The notes: a model not told the origin generated them from the letters alone. A stretch of DNA of 23,864 nt from Methanobacteriota archaeon (GCA_016207465.1 JACQPP010000104.1:1-23864); one strand, 5' to 3'; shown: positions 1 to 7,353, counted from the stretch's first letter. Numbers and translations are program-made.

Positions 1-22
1 GATTCAACCCCACCAAACCGAT

Positions 23-95
23 GGCCGGGGTGGGGTAGTGGTCATCCTTCGGGGTTGTGGTCCCCGCGACCCGGGTTCGACTCCCGGTCCCGGCC
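23..95 (+). tRNA. tRNA-His (anticodon GUG), no intron
   Basis: A complete cloverleaf folds from 24-95. The acceptor stem is 24-30 with 88-94, with one G-U pair at the inner end. The anticodon stem is 50-54 with 62-66, the anticodon GTG is at 57-59, and the T stem is 71-75 with 83-87 around a TTCGACT loop. Base 23 is G and base 95 is C, giving the encoded G-1:C73 pair that marks histidine tRNAs, so the identity rests on both anticodon and this pair. CCA is not encoded and must be added after transcription. There is no intron. The 3' acceptor half is repeated just downstream (see 88-142). Confidence 0.96.
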
Positions 96-142
96 TTCCG
101 CAGAAGGCCGGGAAAGGCGACGAAGTCGCCTCGGTCCCGGCC
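88..142 (+). other. tRNA-His trailer with two mutually exclusive hairpins
   Basis: The last eight bases of the tRNA, TCCCGGCC (88-95), have a complement GGCCGGGA at 106-113 and a second direct copy at 135-142. Segments 88-98 and 103-113 form a perfect 11-bp hairpin with a CGCA loop. Alternatively 106-113 pairs with 135-142 while AGGCGAC (115-121) pairs with GTCGCCT (125-131) around GAA. The middle segment can use only one partner. The second fold leaves the tRNA acceptor free, while the first would disrupt it. Whether this matters for 3'-end maturation or termination is inference. Confidence 0.55.
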
Positions 143-296
143 CTGAATCTTATCTTCCGTTGTTCACTCGTCGGGTGGACGAACAGAGAACGGGGTGAAA
201 AACAGCCCCAATATTCTCCCCGGGGACGGGGTTCAATCCGCGGGTCGCATTCACCGCCGCCCAGGGGGGTGAATCTCCTACGGTTTTGGGAGAAGA
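143..296 (+). other. Gene-free region before the radical SAM gene
   Basis: I see no convincing reading frame or tRNA here. An inverted repeat ATTCACC (249-255) / GGTGAAT (268-274) with a G/C-rich middle could be the end of an upstream transcript. A GGTTCAATCC string near 228 resembles a T-loop, but no cloverleaf can be built around it. The region could hold a small RNA; the sequence alone does not show one. Confidence 0.35.
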
Positions 297-305
297 TTTT
301 TATAA
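297..305 (+). promoter_or_regulatory. TATA-like box of the radical SAM gene
   Basis: TTTTTATAA lies about 46 nt before the ATG at 347 and about 200 nt past the tRNA. Archaeal transcription usually starts 24-28 nt after the box centre, which predicts a start near 327 and a leader of about 20 nt carrying a GGAG at 332-335. Confidence 0.6.
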
Positions 306-346
306 GGAAGAAGTGTGTTAAGTATCGTTTTGGAGAGCGGCCTCTA

Positions 347-1849
347 ATGCGTGCATTCTTTCATTATCCGGAGCAGGCGGGGACCCCCCCTATCGAGAGG
401 AAGCCCCCGTTGGGTCTTGCGTATATGGCGGCGGTTTTGGAGCAGGAGGGGCACAAGTGCTTCATCTTCGACCAGTATTCGACGGGGGCGGAGGACGGCG
501 AGTTGCTGGATGCGGCTCGGAGGTTCAAGCCTGACCTGATTGGCATCAGCGCGGTGACCCCGATGATTAAGACGGCCCACCGGCAGACGGGGATGCTGAA
601 GGAGGCCCTGGGGAAGGACATCCCGGTGGCGGTGGGGGGCCCCCATGTCTCCTCGTCGGCGGAGGCGGCCCTCCAGGAGTTTCCCCGGTTCGACATCGCG
701 GCGCCTAACGAGGGGGAGTTCGCTATGCGGGACCTGGCGCGGGCCCTGGAGGAGGGGAGGCCCCTGGAGGGGGTGCGCGGGATTGTCTACCGGGAGAACA
801 GCCACATCGTGCGGAATCCCCCGCAGGACCTCATCGAGCCCCTCGACGTGCTCCCGTTCCCGGCGTGGCATCTCCTGCCCATGCATCTCTACTATCCCAC
901 GAGTCCCACCATCTACTACCGGGGGGGCCGGAAGACCATGGGCATCTTCTCCACCCGGGGTTGTCCCGCCTTCTGCCGGTTCTGCGATTCCCACTCCATC
1001 TGGACCCGCAAGTACCGGAAGCGGAGCGGGAAGAATGTGGTGGACGAGATGGAGGCCCTGAAGGAGAAATACAAGATTGGGCACATCTACTTCCTGGACG
1101 ACACCTTCCATGTGGACAAGAAGCGGACCCTGGACTTCTGCAACGAGCTCATCGAGCGGGACCTGGACATGACCTTCGAGTGCTACGGCCGGGCGGACTT
1201 CACCGACCTGATGACCGACGACATCATGCGGAAGATGAAGCAGGCGGGGCTGAAGCTGATGTGGTTCGGCCTGGAGACGGGCTCCCAGGAGACCCTGGAC
1301 CACATGCGGAAGGGAATCAGCCTGGAGCAGGCGGAGCGCTCGGTGCGCCGGGTGCGGGAGTGCGGCATCCTCGCCGGGGCCTTCTGGATTATCGGGTTCC
1401 CCAACGAGACGGAGGCTCATGTCCGGCAGACCTTCGAGTTCTACCGGCGGCTTCCCCTCTCCTGGCATGACACCTTCAGCATCCTCACCCCCTACCCGGG
1501 GACCGAGTATTACTGGATTCTGAAGGAGGAGGGGCTGACCCTCCACGAGGACTGGGAGCGCTACTACAACCGCCATATGCCCGGTCTCCTGCCCCCGGTG
1601 CGGACCAAGCACCTGGGCCCCGAGGAGCTGGTGCGGCTGAAGAACGAGGGGGACCGCATGGCGTGGGAGTACAACCTCACCGACCACTTCCACTACTACC
1701 TGAAGCATCCCCACCACCTGGCGCGGAACTTCACCAAGAACCCCCGGGCCTTCATGACCTACCCGGGGCTCTTCGTGAAGCTCAAGTGGGAGCGGTTCCT
1801 GAACCGTGCCTTCAAGGTCCCCTTGCCCGCCGAGCCCGTGGGCATGTAG
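347..1849 (+). CDS. B12-binding-domain radical SAM protein
   Basis: This 500-residue protein has the two-part build of cobalamin-binding radical SAM enzymes. An N-terminal Rossmann-like domain (about 1-130) runs from PPLGLAYMAAVLEQ through IPVAVGGPHVS. The radical SAM core follows, with the 4Fe-4S ligands C206-x3-C210-x2-C213 inside TRGCPAFCRFC. The family uses S-adenosylmethionine to make a 5'-deoxyadenosyl radical and, with B12, often does methylations or ring chemistry (BchE-like proteins are the nearest named relatives). The substrate cannot be read from the sequence. The classical DxHxxG cobalamin loop is not visible, so the domain may bind B12 base-off or not at all. I chose ATG 347 because the frame upstream runs into the tRNA and a TATA box at 297-305 fits this start. 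A small unknown gene follows 20 nt later and may be co-transcribed. Confidence 0.85.
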   Translation: MRAFFHYPEQAGTPPIERKPPLGLAYMAAVLEQEGHKCFIFDQYSTGAEDGELLDAARRFKPDLIGISAVTPMIKTAHRQTGMLKEALGKDIPVAVGGPHVSSSAEAALQEFPRFDIAAPNEGEFAMRDLARALEEGRPLEGVRGIVYRENSHIVRNPPQDLIEPLDVLPFPAWHLLPMHLYYPTSPTIYYRGGRKTMGIFSTRGCPAFCRFCDSHSIWTRKYRKRSGKNVVDEMEALKEKYKIGHIYFLDDTFHVDKKRTLDFCNELIERDLDMTFECYGRADFTDLMTDDIMRKMKQAGLKLMWFGLETGSQETLDHMRKGISLEQAERSVRRVRECGILAGAFWIIGFPNETEAHVRQTFEFYRRLPLSWHDTFSILTPYPGTEYYWILKEEGLTLHEDWERYYNRHMPGLLPPVRTKHLGPEELVRLKNEGDRMAWEYNLTDHFHYYLKHPHHLARNFTKNPRAFMTYPGLFVKLKWERFLNRAFKVPLPAEPVGM

Positions 1850-1869
1850 CCCCGGGGGACTCTAGGACC

Positions 1870-2274
1870 ATGCTTCTTGAGACCGCGGAGGCCATGTGGG
1901 AGGAACTCCTGCGGTTCCGCCGGAGCCAGCCGAGGGCCGGGGGGCGGGTGTCCCTCCTCTGCGAGGGGGCCCGGGCCGACGCCTTCGTCACCTTCCAGTC
2001 GGTGAAGTTCTGCCTCGACCCCTTCGCCCGCCCCACCGGCCAGTGGGAGGTGGCGCGGGGGGTTGCCTCCCGCTTCAGCCTCCAGGTGAGGGAGGAGACC
2101 CCCCGGGGGCCGGAGTCGCGGGAGATGCAACTGCTCCGCGGCGACACCCTGGTGGCCCGCCTGCGCCCCGACAAGCTCTTCGTCATCTCCGATGCGGCGG
2201 ACCTCCCCCTCTTCCGGGAGCTGGTGCGCCTCTACCTGCCCGGCCTGGTGAAGGAGCCGGTCCCCCGGGCCTAG
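1870..2274 (+). CDS. Small unknown protein downstream of the radical SAM enzyme
   Basis: The product is a 134-residue soluble protein that I do not recognise. It begins with a helix (MLLETAEAMWEELLRFRR), then shows alternating short strands with a single Cys-rich spot (SLLCEGARAD and KFCLDPFARP). It ends in a helix (LPLFRELVRLYLPGLVKE). The start is 20 nt after the radical SAM stop, so the two are likely one transcript and it may be a partner or accessory of that enzyme (inference from position only). Its TAG stop overlaps, inside one CTAG palindrome, the TAG stop of the convergent CBS gene on the other strand. No signal peptide or membrane segment is seen. Confidence 0.7.
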   Translation: MLLETAEAMWEELLRFRRSQPRAGGRVSLLCEGARADAFVTFQSVKFCLDPFARPTGQWEVARGVASRFSLQVREETPRGPESREMQLLRGDTLVARLRPDKLFVISDAADLPLFRELVRLYLPGLVKEPVPRA

Positions 2275-2759
2275 GCGCGGGGCCGGAGGGAGTGGGAGGC
2301 GGCCAGGAGGTCGGCGCGGGAGATGAGCCCCATGAGTTTCCCCTGGGGGTCCACGATGGGGAGGCGGTTGAAGCCCCGCTCCACCATGAGGCGCGCGGCC
2401 TCCGGGAGGGGGGTGTCGGGGCCGATGGTGACCGCGGGCTTCGACATGACCGTCTCCACCCGGGTCTCCTTCAGCCGCTGGATGACCCTCTCGGTGTCCT
2501 CGTGCTTGGCGCGCATGTAGAGGAGGGCCTTCATGGGGTTCACCGGGAGGGGGCCGAGGGTGGCGCACTTGAGGATGTCCGCGACGCTGAGGACTCCCAC
2601 GACCCTCTCCTGGGGGTCGAGGACCGGGGCCCCCGCGTAGTCCCGCTCCTGCAGGAGGGTGGCCGCGTGGAGCAGGGTGTCGCTGGGGAGGAAGGCCACC
2701 ACCCGGTCCCGGGGCACCATCACACTTCCCGCGGTCCCCTGGAGGGGCTGGGCCTTCAT
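2271..2759 (-). CDS. Two-CBS-domain protein, downstream partner of a coupled pair
   Basis: This 162-residue protein consists of two CBS domains, roughly 12-63 (VVAFLPSDTLL to VVGVLSVADIL) and 102-153 (AVTIGPDTPLPEAARLM to MGLISRADLL). An inter-domain helix (KALLYMRAKHEDTERVIQRL) separates them, giving a longer than usual linker. CBS pairs bind adenine nucleotides or SAM and usually regulate a partner protein. No catalytic domain is attached, so its target is unknown. Its ATG overlaps the TGA of the upstream CBS gene in an ATGA arrangement (2756-2759), which predicts translational coupling and possibly a hetero-oligomer. The stop shares a CTAG with the convergent gene at 1870-2274. Confidence 0.85.
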   Translation of the reverse strand: MKAQPLQGTAGSVMVPRDRVVAFLPSDTLLHAATLLQERDYAGAPVLDPQERVVGVLSVADILKCATLGPLPVNPMKALLYMRAKHEDTERVIQRLKETRVETVMSKPAVTIGPDTPLPEAARLMVERGFNRLPIVDPQGKLMGLISRADLLAASHSLRPRA

Positions 2760-3136
2760 GTCCGGTAGAGTCCCCCGATGAGGTCGTGGCGGGTGACGAT
2801 GCCCACCACCTTCCCGTCCTGGACCACGGGGAGCCGGTTGAACCCGGTCATGAAGAGGGTGTAGGCCGCGTCGTCCAGGGTGTCCTCCGGGCGGATCGCC
2901 CGCACCGAGCGGGTCATGTAGTCGGCCACCCTCTGGGAGGCGGGCCCCGCCTCGGCGGCGAGCCCCTTCAGCACGTCGGCCTCGCTGAGGACTCCCACCA
3001 GCCGCTGGCTGTCGTTGACCACCGGGGCCCCGCTGATGCGGTGGGTGGTGAAGAGCCGGATGGCCGCCTCCAGGGTGTCCGTGGGCCGCAGGGTGACGAC
3101 ACTCGCCTGCATCACATCCTTGACCATCAGATTCAT
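2756..3136 (-). CDS. Two-CBS-domain protein, upstream partner of a coupled pair
   Basis: A compact 126-residue stand-alone CBS pair: first domain about 6-57 (VKDVMQASVVTLRPTDTLEAA to VGVLSEADVLKG), second about 73-121 (YMTRSVRAIRPEDTL to VGIVTRHDLIGG). The spacing and the terminal T/S-x-x-D motifs (SEAD, TRHD) are those of nucleotide-binding CBS modules; the ligand is not known. It is followed by a second CBS pair with an ATGA overlap, so the two are probably made together. A small membrane protein gene ends 44 nt upstream on the same strand. A weak AT-rich stretch (about 3163-3172) could be its own promoter. An alternative ATG three codons in is possible. Confidence 0.87.
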   Translation of the reverse strand: MNLMVKDVMQASVVTLRPTDTLEAAIRLFTTHRISGAPVVNDSQRLVGVLSEADVLKGLAAEAGPASQRVADYMTRSVRAIRPEDTLDDAAYTLFMTGFNRLPVVQDGKVVGIVTRHDLIGGLYRT

Positions 3137-3180
3137 GGGAGGCCGAGGAGAAGTGGAGGGGCAAGAATTTCAATCTTTCG

Positions 3181-3426
3181 TCACCGGGGACCCTGTTTCT
3201 CCCAGTGTCTTCGGAGGTCGGTGAAGGCGAAGTAGAGGGAGGCGAACCCGATGATGAGCCACGCCTCATAGGCGTACATCCGCCGGGTCATCATGTTCTC
3301 GATGGGGGTCTTGGGGGTGGTGAAGACCAGCACCCCCGCGTAGATGATGCCCGAGAGGAAGTTGAGGTAGATGAGGAGGTGGACCCAGCGGGGCCAGTGG
3401 GGATGCCTCTCGGACCAGGAGGCCAT
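3181..3426 (-). CDS. Small two-helix membrane protein
   Basis: An 81-residue protein with two hydrophobic helices, about 15-37 (VHLLIYLNFLSGIIYAGVLVF) and 50-67 (AWLIIGFASLYFAF). A polar segment rich in T, P and R lies between them and there is a basic tail (DLRRHWEKQGPR). I do not recognise the family. The aromatic start (HPHWPRWVHLL) is reminiscent of small membrane-bound redox proteins, but no paired histidines support that. A TATA-like box sits 25-33 nt upstream of the ATG, so the mRNA is probably leaderless. The coupled CBS genes follow 44 nt downstream. A link between them, for instance nucleotide sensing at the membrane, is only inference. Confidence 0.72.
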   Translation of the reverse strand: MASWSERHPHWPRWVHLLIYLNFLSGIIYAGVLVFTTPKTPIENMMTRRMYAYEAWLIIGFASLYFAFTDLRRHWEKQGPR

Positions 3427-3450
3427 GGGGGAGAGGAGGGCCCCGGGGAC

Positions 3451-3459
3451 TATTATAGA
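3451..3459 (-). promoter_or_regulatory. TATA-like box for the small membrane protein
   Basis: Read on the minus strand this is TCTATAATA, centred about 29 nt before the ATG at 3426. That spacing puts the transcription start at or next to the start codon, so translation is probably leaderless; no purine-rich ribosome binding site lies next to the ATG. Confidence 0.55.
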
Positions 3460-3525
3460 TTCTCTCGCCCATGTGCCATGTGCCCCCGCCGGGCCTCGCT
3501 ATCTGCACCCGGTGCACCACCCCGA

Positions 3526-3535
3526 AACCTTTATC
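3526..3535 (+). promoter_or_regulatory. TATA-like box for the DUF1326/DUF2182 pair
   Basis: AACCTTTATC resembles the AACCTTTATG promoter core found upstream of glyS and secG in this window. Transcription would start near 3557, leaving a leader of about 37 nt that contains a strong GGAGGAG ribosome binding site at 3582-3588, six nt before the ATG at 3594. Confidence 0.55.
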
Positions 3536-3593
3536 TCCGGGGGGCCTCCAGAGGCGACCGCCGGTTCGGGAGCCCACCGGCGGAGGAGCCTCT

Positions 3594-4211
3594 ATGACAG
3601 GAAAAGTCTCGTGGAATTTTACCGGACAGTTCTTCCAGGCGTGCAACTGCGCCTGGGGGTGCCCCTGCAACTTTAACGCGCCCCCCACCACGGGGTTCTG
3701 CGACGGGGTTGTCGCGTGGCACATCGAGAAGGGGAAGTACGGCATGACCAAGCTCGACGGTCTCACGGTGGCGGGCGCCGCCCATTGGCCCAAGCAGATT
3801 CACGAGGGCAACGGGACCCTGGCCATCTACATTGATGAGAGGGCGACGCCGGAGCAGCGGCAGGCCATCCTCGCCATCTTCAGCGGCCAGGCGGGGGGCG
3901 GCCCGTTCCCCGTCATCGCCTCCACCATCTCCAAACTGCTGGAGCCCCGGTTCGTGCCCGTGGAGTTCCAGTCCAGGGGCAAGGACAGCCGCCTGGTGGT
4001 GAAGGGGCTCATGGAGGCCCAGCTGGATGCCATGCACAACCCGGTCACCAAGAAGGAGGTGCGGGGCAAGGTGGTCCTCCCGGATGGCTTCATCTTCCAG
4101 GAGGCCGATGTCTACAATGCCACCAAGTGCATGGTGAAGGACCGGGACCTGGACTTCTCCTACAGCGGGACCAACGGCCACATCGCCCAGGTCTCCTACA
4201 GGGGCCCGTAG
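3594..4211 (+). CDS. DUF1326 family protein, predicted metal-binding
   Basis: A 205-residue protein matching the DUF1326 family. The hallmark is the N-terminal cysteine cluster: C17-N-C19 and C23-P-C25 in QACNCAWGCPCNF, with a further C36 in TTGFCDG. The rest is a beta-rich domain with WNFTGQFFQAC at the start and a conserved-looking GTLAIYIDERATPEQRQAIL stretch. The CxC pairs suggest soft-metal binding (copper or similar), but the function is not established and this is inference. ATG 3594 is set by a GGAGGAG six nt upstream. Its stop is 16 nt before a DUF2182 membrane protein. The two families commonly occur side by side, which supports both assignments and a shared job. Confidence 0.85.
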   Translation: MTGKVSWNFTGQFFQACNCAWGCPCNFNAPPTTGFCDGVVAWHIEKGKYGMTKLDGLTVAGAAHWPKQIHEGNGTLAIYIDERATPEQRQAILAIFSGQAGGGPFPVIASTISKLLEPRFVPVEFQSRGKDSRLVVKGLMEAQLDAMHNPVTKKEVRGKVVLPDGFIFQEADVYNATKCMVKDRDLDFSYSGTNGHIAQVSYRGP

Positions 4212-4227
4212 CCGGGGGGGCCCCTCC

Positions 4228-4962
4228 ATGGTGTCCCGGGAGCAGGCCCTCCTCCTGGGGGGCATCGGCGGCCTCTCCCTTCTCGGCTGGCTTGTCCTCC
4301 TCCACCCGCCGGTCCCCGCCATGGGGGAGCCCACCCCCGCGGGGGCGGTGCTCTTCGTGGCCCTCTGGACCGTCATGATGGTGGCCATGATGCTCCCCAG
4401 CGCCTACCCCATGGTGGCCACCTTCGCCCGCCACTCCCGGGCGCAGAAGGGCGGAGGGAGGCGGGGGGCCATGGCGGGCTTCGTCCTCGGCTACCTCCTG
4501 GCCTGGGCCCTCTTCGGCGGAGCCGCACTCCTTCTCGACCTGGGGGTCCACCCTCTCCTCTCCTCGGTGGGCCCCTGGGGGCCCGGTGTCCTCATCGCCG
4601 CCGGGGGCCTCTACCAGTTCACCCCGCTGAAGAACGCCTGCCTGGGAAAATGCCGCAACCCCCTGGGGTTCTTCATGGAGTTCTGGCGCGGGGGGCGCTT
4701 CGGTCCCCTCCGCATGGGGATGCGCCACGGGGTATTCTGCCTCGGCTGCTGCGCGGCCCTCATGGTGCTCCTGGTGGCCGTGGGGGCCATGGCCCTCCCC
4801 TGGGTCGCCGCCCTCGCGCTGGCCATCGCCGCGGAGAAACTCCTCCCCCGGGGGGTGTGGGCGGCCCGGGCCACCGGCATCGTCCTCGTGGCCCTCGGGG
4901 GGCTGGTGGCCGCAGGCCTCCTCGCCCTGGCGCCCCCTGCGGAGATGGCGATGGGCGGATAG
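4228..4962 (+). CDS. DUF2182 family metal-binding membrane protein
   Basis: A 244-residue integral membrane protein of the DUF2182 family. It shows about six hydrophobic segments: roughly 10-26, 38-60, 82-104, 118-130, 172-195 and 212-236. Family signatures are present in order: the methionine-rich MMVAMMLPSAYPM (50-62), YQFTPLKNACLGKCRNPL with C138 and C142, then LRMGMRHGVFCLGCC with H167, C171, C174 and C175. These residues look like a transmembrane metal site. The C-terminal MAMG adds more methionine. It follows the DUF1326 gene by 16 nt and is almost certainly co-transcribed with it. Copper handling is a reasonable guess from the Met/Cys/His pattern but is unproven. Confidence 0.87.
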   Translation: MVSREQALLLGGIGGLSLLGWLVLLHPPVPAMGEPTPAGAVLFVALWTVMMVAMMLPSAYPMVATFARHSRAQKGGGRRGAMAGFVLGYLLAWALFGGAALLLDLGVHPLLSSVGPWGPGVLIAAGGLYQFTPLKNACLGKCRNPLGFFMEFWRGGRFGPLRMGMRHGVFCLGCCAALMVLLVAVGAMALPWVAALALAIAAEKLLPRGVWAARATGIVLVALGGLVAAGLLALAPPAEMAMGG

Positions 4963-5137
4963 CGAAGATAAAAGGGGGAGGGCCCGTCGGGGGAGAGGTC
5001 CGTTCCGGGCCCTTCAGGGAGGTGAGGTCCTCCAACCATCCCCGGGGCCGGGTTTCTCATAAACCTGATTGAGCGGGATTCCGAGGGAGGCGGAACTTTT
5101 CGGAAGAGTTAAGCGGCCCGGGGCGGATGGGGCTCCC

Positions 5138-6394
5138 ATGGCCCTCCGCTTCCCCGGCTCCTTCCTCTTCGGGGTGGCCACCAGCGGCTACCAGATTGAG
5201 GGGGGCAACGAGGACAGCGACTGGGGCCGCTGGGAGATGGAGCCCGGCCGCATCGCCCGGGGGGACCGCACGGGCCCCAGCCGGGGATGCGACTTCTGGA
5301 ACCGCTACCGGGAGGACGTCGCGCTGATGAAGGAGATGGGCATCCACGCCCACCGCCTCTCCCTCTCCTGGAACCGCATCGAGCCCCAGCCGGGGGTGTT
5401 CGACCCCGCCGCCCTGGAGCACTACCGGGCCATCCTCCAGGCCCACCGCGACGCGGGGCTCCAGACCTTCGTGACCCTCCACCACTTCCACCTCCCCACC
5501 TGGTTCGCCGACCGGGGGGGATTCCTCCGGGAGGAGAACCTGGCCCTCTGGGAGAGGTTCGTGGCCCACGCCGCCCAGGGGCTCCGGGGGCTGGTGGACG
5601 CCTGGAACACCATCAACGAGCCCGCCGTCTGGGCCAGCGAGGGCTACCTCATCGGGGAGTTTCCCCCCGGGGAGACCCGGGTCCGCCGCTACGGGGAGGC
5701 CCTCGTCGGCGTCATGCGGGCCCACGCCACTGCCTACCGCACCCTGAAGCGGGTGGACCCCCAGACCCCCGCCGGGCTGGTCCACAATGCGGCGGTCTTC
5801 CGCGTCGCCCACCGGTGGGACCCCCTGGACCACATCATGAAGTGGCTCGCCCAGAGATACTCCAACACCACCATCCACCGGGCCCTCGCCACCGGCGTCC
5901 TCCGCGCCCCCCTCCGGGGCAAGGTCGCCATCGAGGGGCTCCGGGGCTCCAGCGACTTCCTCGGCATCAACTACTACATGCGGGCCTACGTCTGCGGCTG
6001 GGACCTCCGCCACCCCCGCTTCGCCCCCCGGGGGGAGCAGGTCTCCCAGATGGGATGGGGCTCCTACCCCCGGGGCCTGGGGGAGGTCCTCGAGATGTTC
6101 CGCGACCTCTCCATCCCCCTCTACATCACCGAGAACGGCATCGCCACCGACGACGACACCTGGAGACAGCACTACCTCACCGACCACCTCCGCGAGGTCC
6201 ACCGGGCCATCCAGAACGGGGTGGACGTGCGCGGCTACTTCACTTGGTCATACATTGACAACTTCGAGTGGGCCAAGGGGTGGGCCCCCAAGTTCGGCCT
6301 CGTCGGGTTCGACATGGGGACGAAGGAGCGGCGGGTCAAGGAGAGCGCAAGGATGTACGGGGAATACGCGAGGAAACGGGAGATACCGGAATAA
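5138..6394 (+). CDS. Glycoside hydrolase family 1 (beta-glucosidase-like)
   Basis: A 418-residue GH1 enzyme that should hydrolyse beta-linked glucosides or galactosides by a retaining mechanism. The family opening FPGSFLFGVATSGYQIEGG follows the ATG directly. The acid/base is E161 in NTINEP and the nucleophile E332 in YITENG. HHFHLPTWF and TWSYIDNFEWAKGW are also typical. It is shorter than the usual 440-490 residues, so some surface loops are missing; all core motifs remain. There is no signal peptide, so it acts in the cytoplasm. I preferred ATG 5138 to an in-frame TTG at 5069 because the extra 23 residues have no family counterpart. A TATA-like TCATAAAC at 5056-5063 would give a leader of about 50 nt. 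Nothing nearby is a sugar transporter. Substrate is not readable from sequence. Confidence 0.93.
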   Translation: MALRFPGSFLFGVATSGYQIEGGNEDSDWGRWEMEPGRIARGDRTGPSRGCDFWNRYREDVALMKEMGIHAHRLSLSWNRIEPQPGVFDPAALEHYRAILQAHRDAGLQTFVTLHHFHLPTWFADRGGFLREENLALWERFVAHAAQGLRGLVDAWNTINEPAVWASEGYLIGEFPPGETRVRRYGEALVGVMRAHATAYRTLKRVDPQTPAGLVHNAAVFRVAHRWDPLDHIMKWLAQRYSNTTIHRALATGVLRAPLRGKVAIEGLRGSSDFLGINYYMRAYVCGWDLRHPRFAPRGEQVSQMGWGSYPRGLGEVLEMFRDLSIPLYITENGIATDDDTWRQHYLTDHLREVHRAIQNGVDVRGYFTWSYIDNFEWAKGWAPKFGLVGFDMGTKERRVKESARMYGEYARKREIPE

Positions 6395-6428
6395 AAAAGG
6401 GGTGGGGGGCCGGGGCCTCCGGCCCCCC
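6393..6428 (-). terminator. Hairpin plus U-run between convergent genes
   Basis: GGGGGGCCGG (6404-6413) and CCGGCCCCCC (6419-6428) make a perfect 10-bp stem around a five-base loop. For minus-strand transcripts the stem is followed by CACCCC and then six Ts (complement of 6393-6398). That fits termination of the secreted-protein gene ending at 6442; plus-strand reading through the GH1 stop lacks a U-run after the stem. Confidence 0.55.
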
Positions 6429-6441
6429 GATGGGGATGGTC

Positions 6442-7353
6442 TCAGAACACGTGGTAGGTGGCGTTGGCGGTCCCGCTGTACAACGTGGCGTTGAGGTTGG
6501 CGGCAGTCACGATGAACCCGTAGTCCCCGAGGGTGGTGTTGCCCGGGGGTGTCAGGAGGAGGTCGGTGGAGCCGCTGGATGCCGGGGAGATGGCGAGGAG
6601 GTCCTGTGGGAAGTATCCGTTCCATCCCGCGGGGACCGTCGAGGTCAGCATGAAGAGTGAGGCGTTGCAGTCGCCGCTGTCCTGGTTCGTGACGGTAACC
6701 CGGTAGGCCAGGGTGAGGCCGGAGGTCCCATTCTGGGCCGGGGGGCTCACGGAGACCATGGGGTTTGACCGGGTGCAGGGGGGCGGGGGCGGCGGGGTGA
6801 ATGTCACCTCCACCGGCAGGTAGTCGAGGCGGCAGGTGGAGGGCTTCCCCGGGCCCACCTTGACGCAGGTGGCCTTCACCCGGAGCCGGGAGTCGCTGAG
6901 GCTCTCCGGGGTCCAGGTGTTCCCGGCCACGCCGGGGCCCGCGAGGCTGCCCGGGCTCCAGGCGAGGTCGCCGGTCACATCCATGAGGTAGGTCTGCTCG
7001 CCGGTGTTGCCGCCGACCCGGTGGGGGGGCCCGTAGGTGGCCCCGCCGTCGCCGCTCACCTGGATGTCCGCATAGCCGTTGGTCCCGCTGGCGGAGAAGT
7101 CAGCGCGCAAAACCACGCGGTCCACGCGGTCCCCGGTGGAGAGGGAGAACCCGTAGCCCCCGAAGAGGGCCGACGTGTCCTTCAGGCCGGTGGCGGCCGT
7201 GCCGCCGTCGGAGAAGGCCCCCGGGCACCCCGACCACTGCCCGCTGCACGCCGAGGGGGCATGGAGCAGGGTGTCGGCCGAGGCCACCGGCCCCAGCAGC
7301 AGACACAGGAGGAGAACGATGGTTCGATTCAGGATTGGGTTTCGCTTTTGCAA
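6442..7353 (-). CDS. Secreted protein with NEW3-like C-terminal domain, TTG start
   Basis: A 303-residue exported protein. Residues 1-26 form a signal peptide (KR, then TIVLLLCLLLGPVASA). Residues 27-180 are a beta-rich domain with a discoidin-like or choice-of-anchor feel (GFSLSTGDRVDRVVL, YADIQVSGDGGATYG). A six-proline linker follows, then about 196-303 resembles the NEW3 immunoglobulin-like fold (LAYRVTVTNQDSGDC, STVPAGWNGYF). Five N-glycosylation sequons (NGT, NAS, NTT, NAT, NAT) lie in this last domain, fitting an archaeal surface glycoprotein. No C-terminal membrane anchor is present. The TTG at 7353 is chosen because a perfect GGAGGTGAT lies 5 nt upstream and the signal peptide starts there; the nearest ATG is in another frame. 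Function is unknown, probably cell surface or matrix. Confidence 0.8.
   Translation of the reverse strand: MQKRNPILNRTIVLLLCLLLGPVASADTLLHAPSACSGQWSGCPGAFSDGGTAATGLKDTSALFGGYGFSLSTGDRVDRVVLRADFSASGTNGYADIQVSGDGGATYGPPHRVGGNTGEQTYLMDVTGDLAWSPGSLAGPGVAGNTWTPESLSDSRLRVKATCVKVGPGKPSTCRLDYLPVEVTFTPPPPPPCTRSNPMVSVSPPAQNGTSGLTLAYRVTVTNQDSGDCNASLFMLTSTVPAGWNGYFPQDLLAISPASSGSTDLLLTPPGNTTLGDYGFIVTAANLNATLYSGTANATYHVF

Noticed and set aside
205..245. A tRNA-like T-loop string GGTTCAATCC after tRNA-His
   Set aside because: The flanking bases do not form a T stem and no acceptor, D or anticodon arm can be built.
38..346. An N-terminal extension of the radical SAM protein starting at 38
   Set aside because: It would begin inside tRNA-His and pass through the structured trailer and the TATA box; the family sequence begins at 347.
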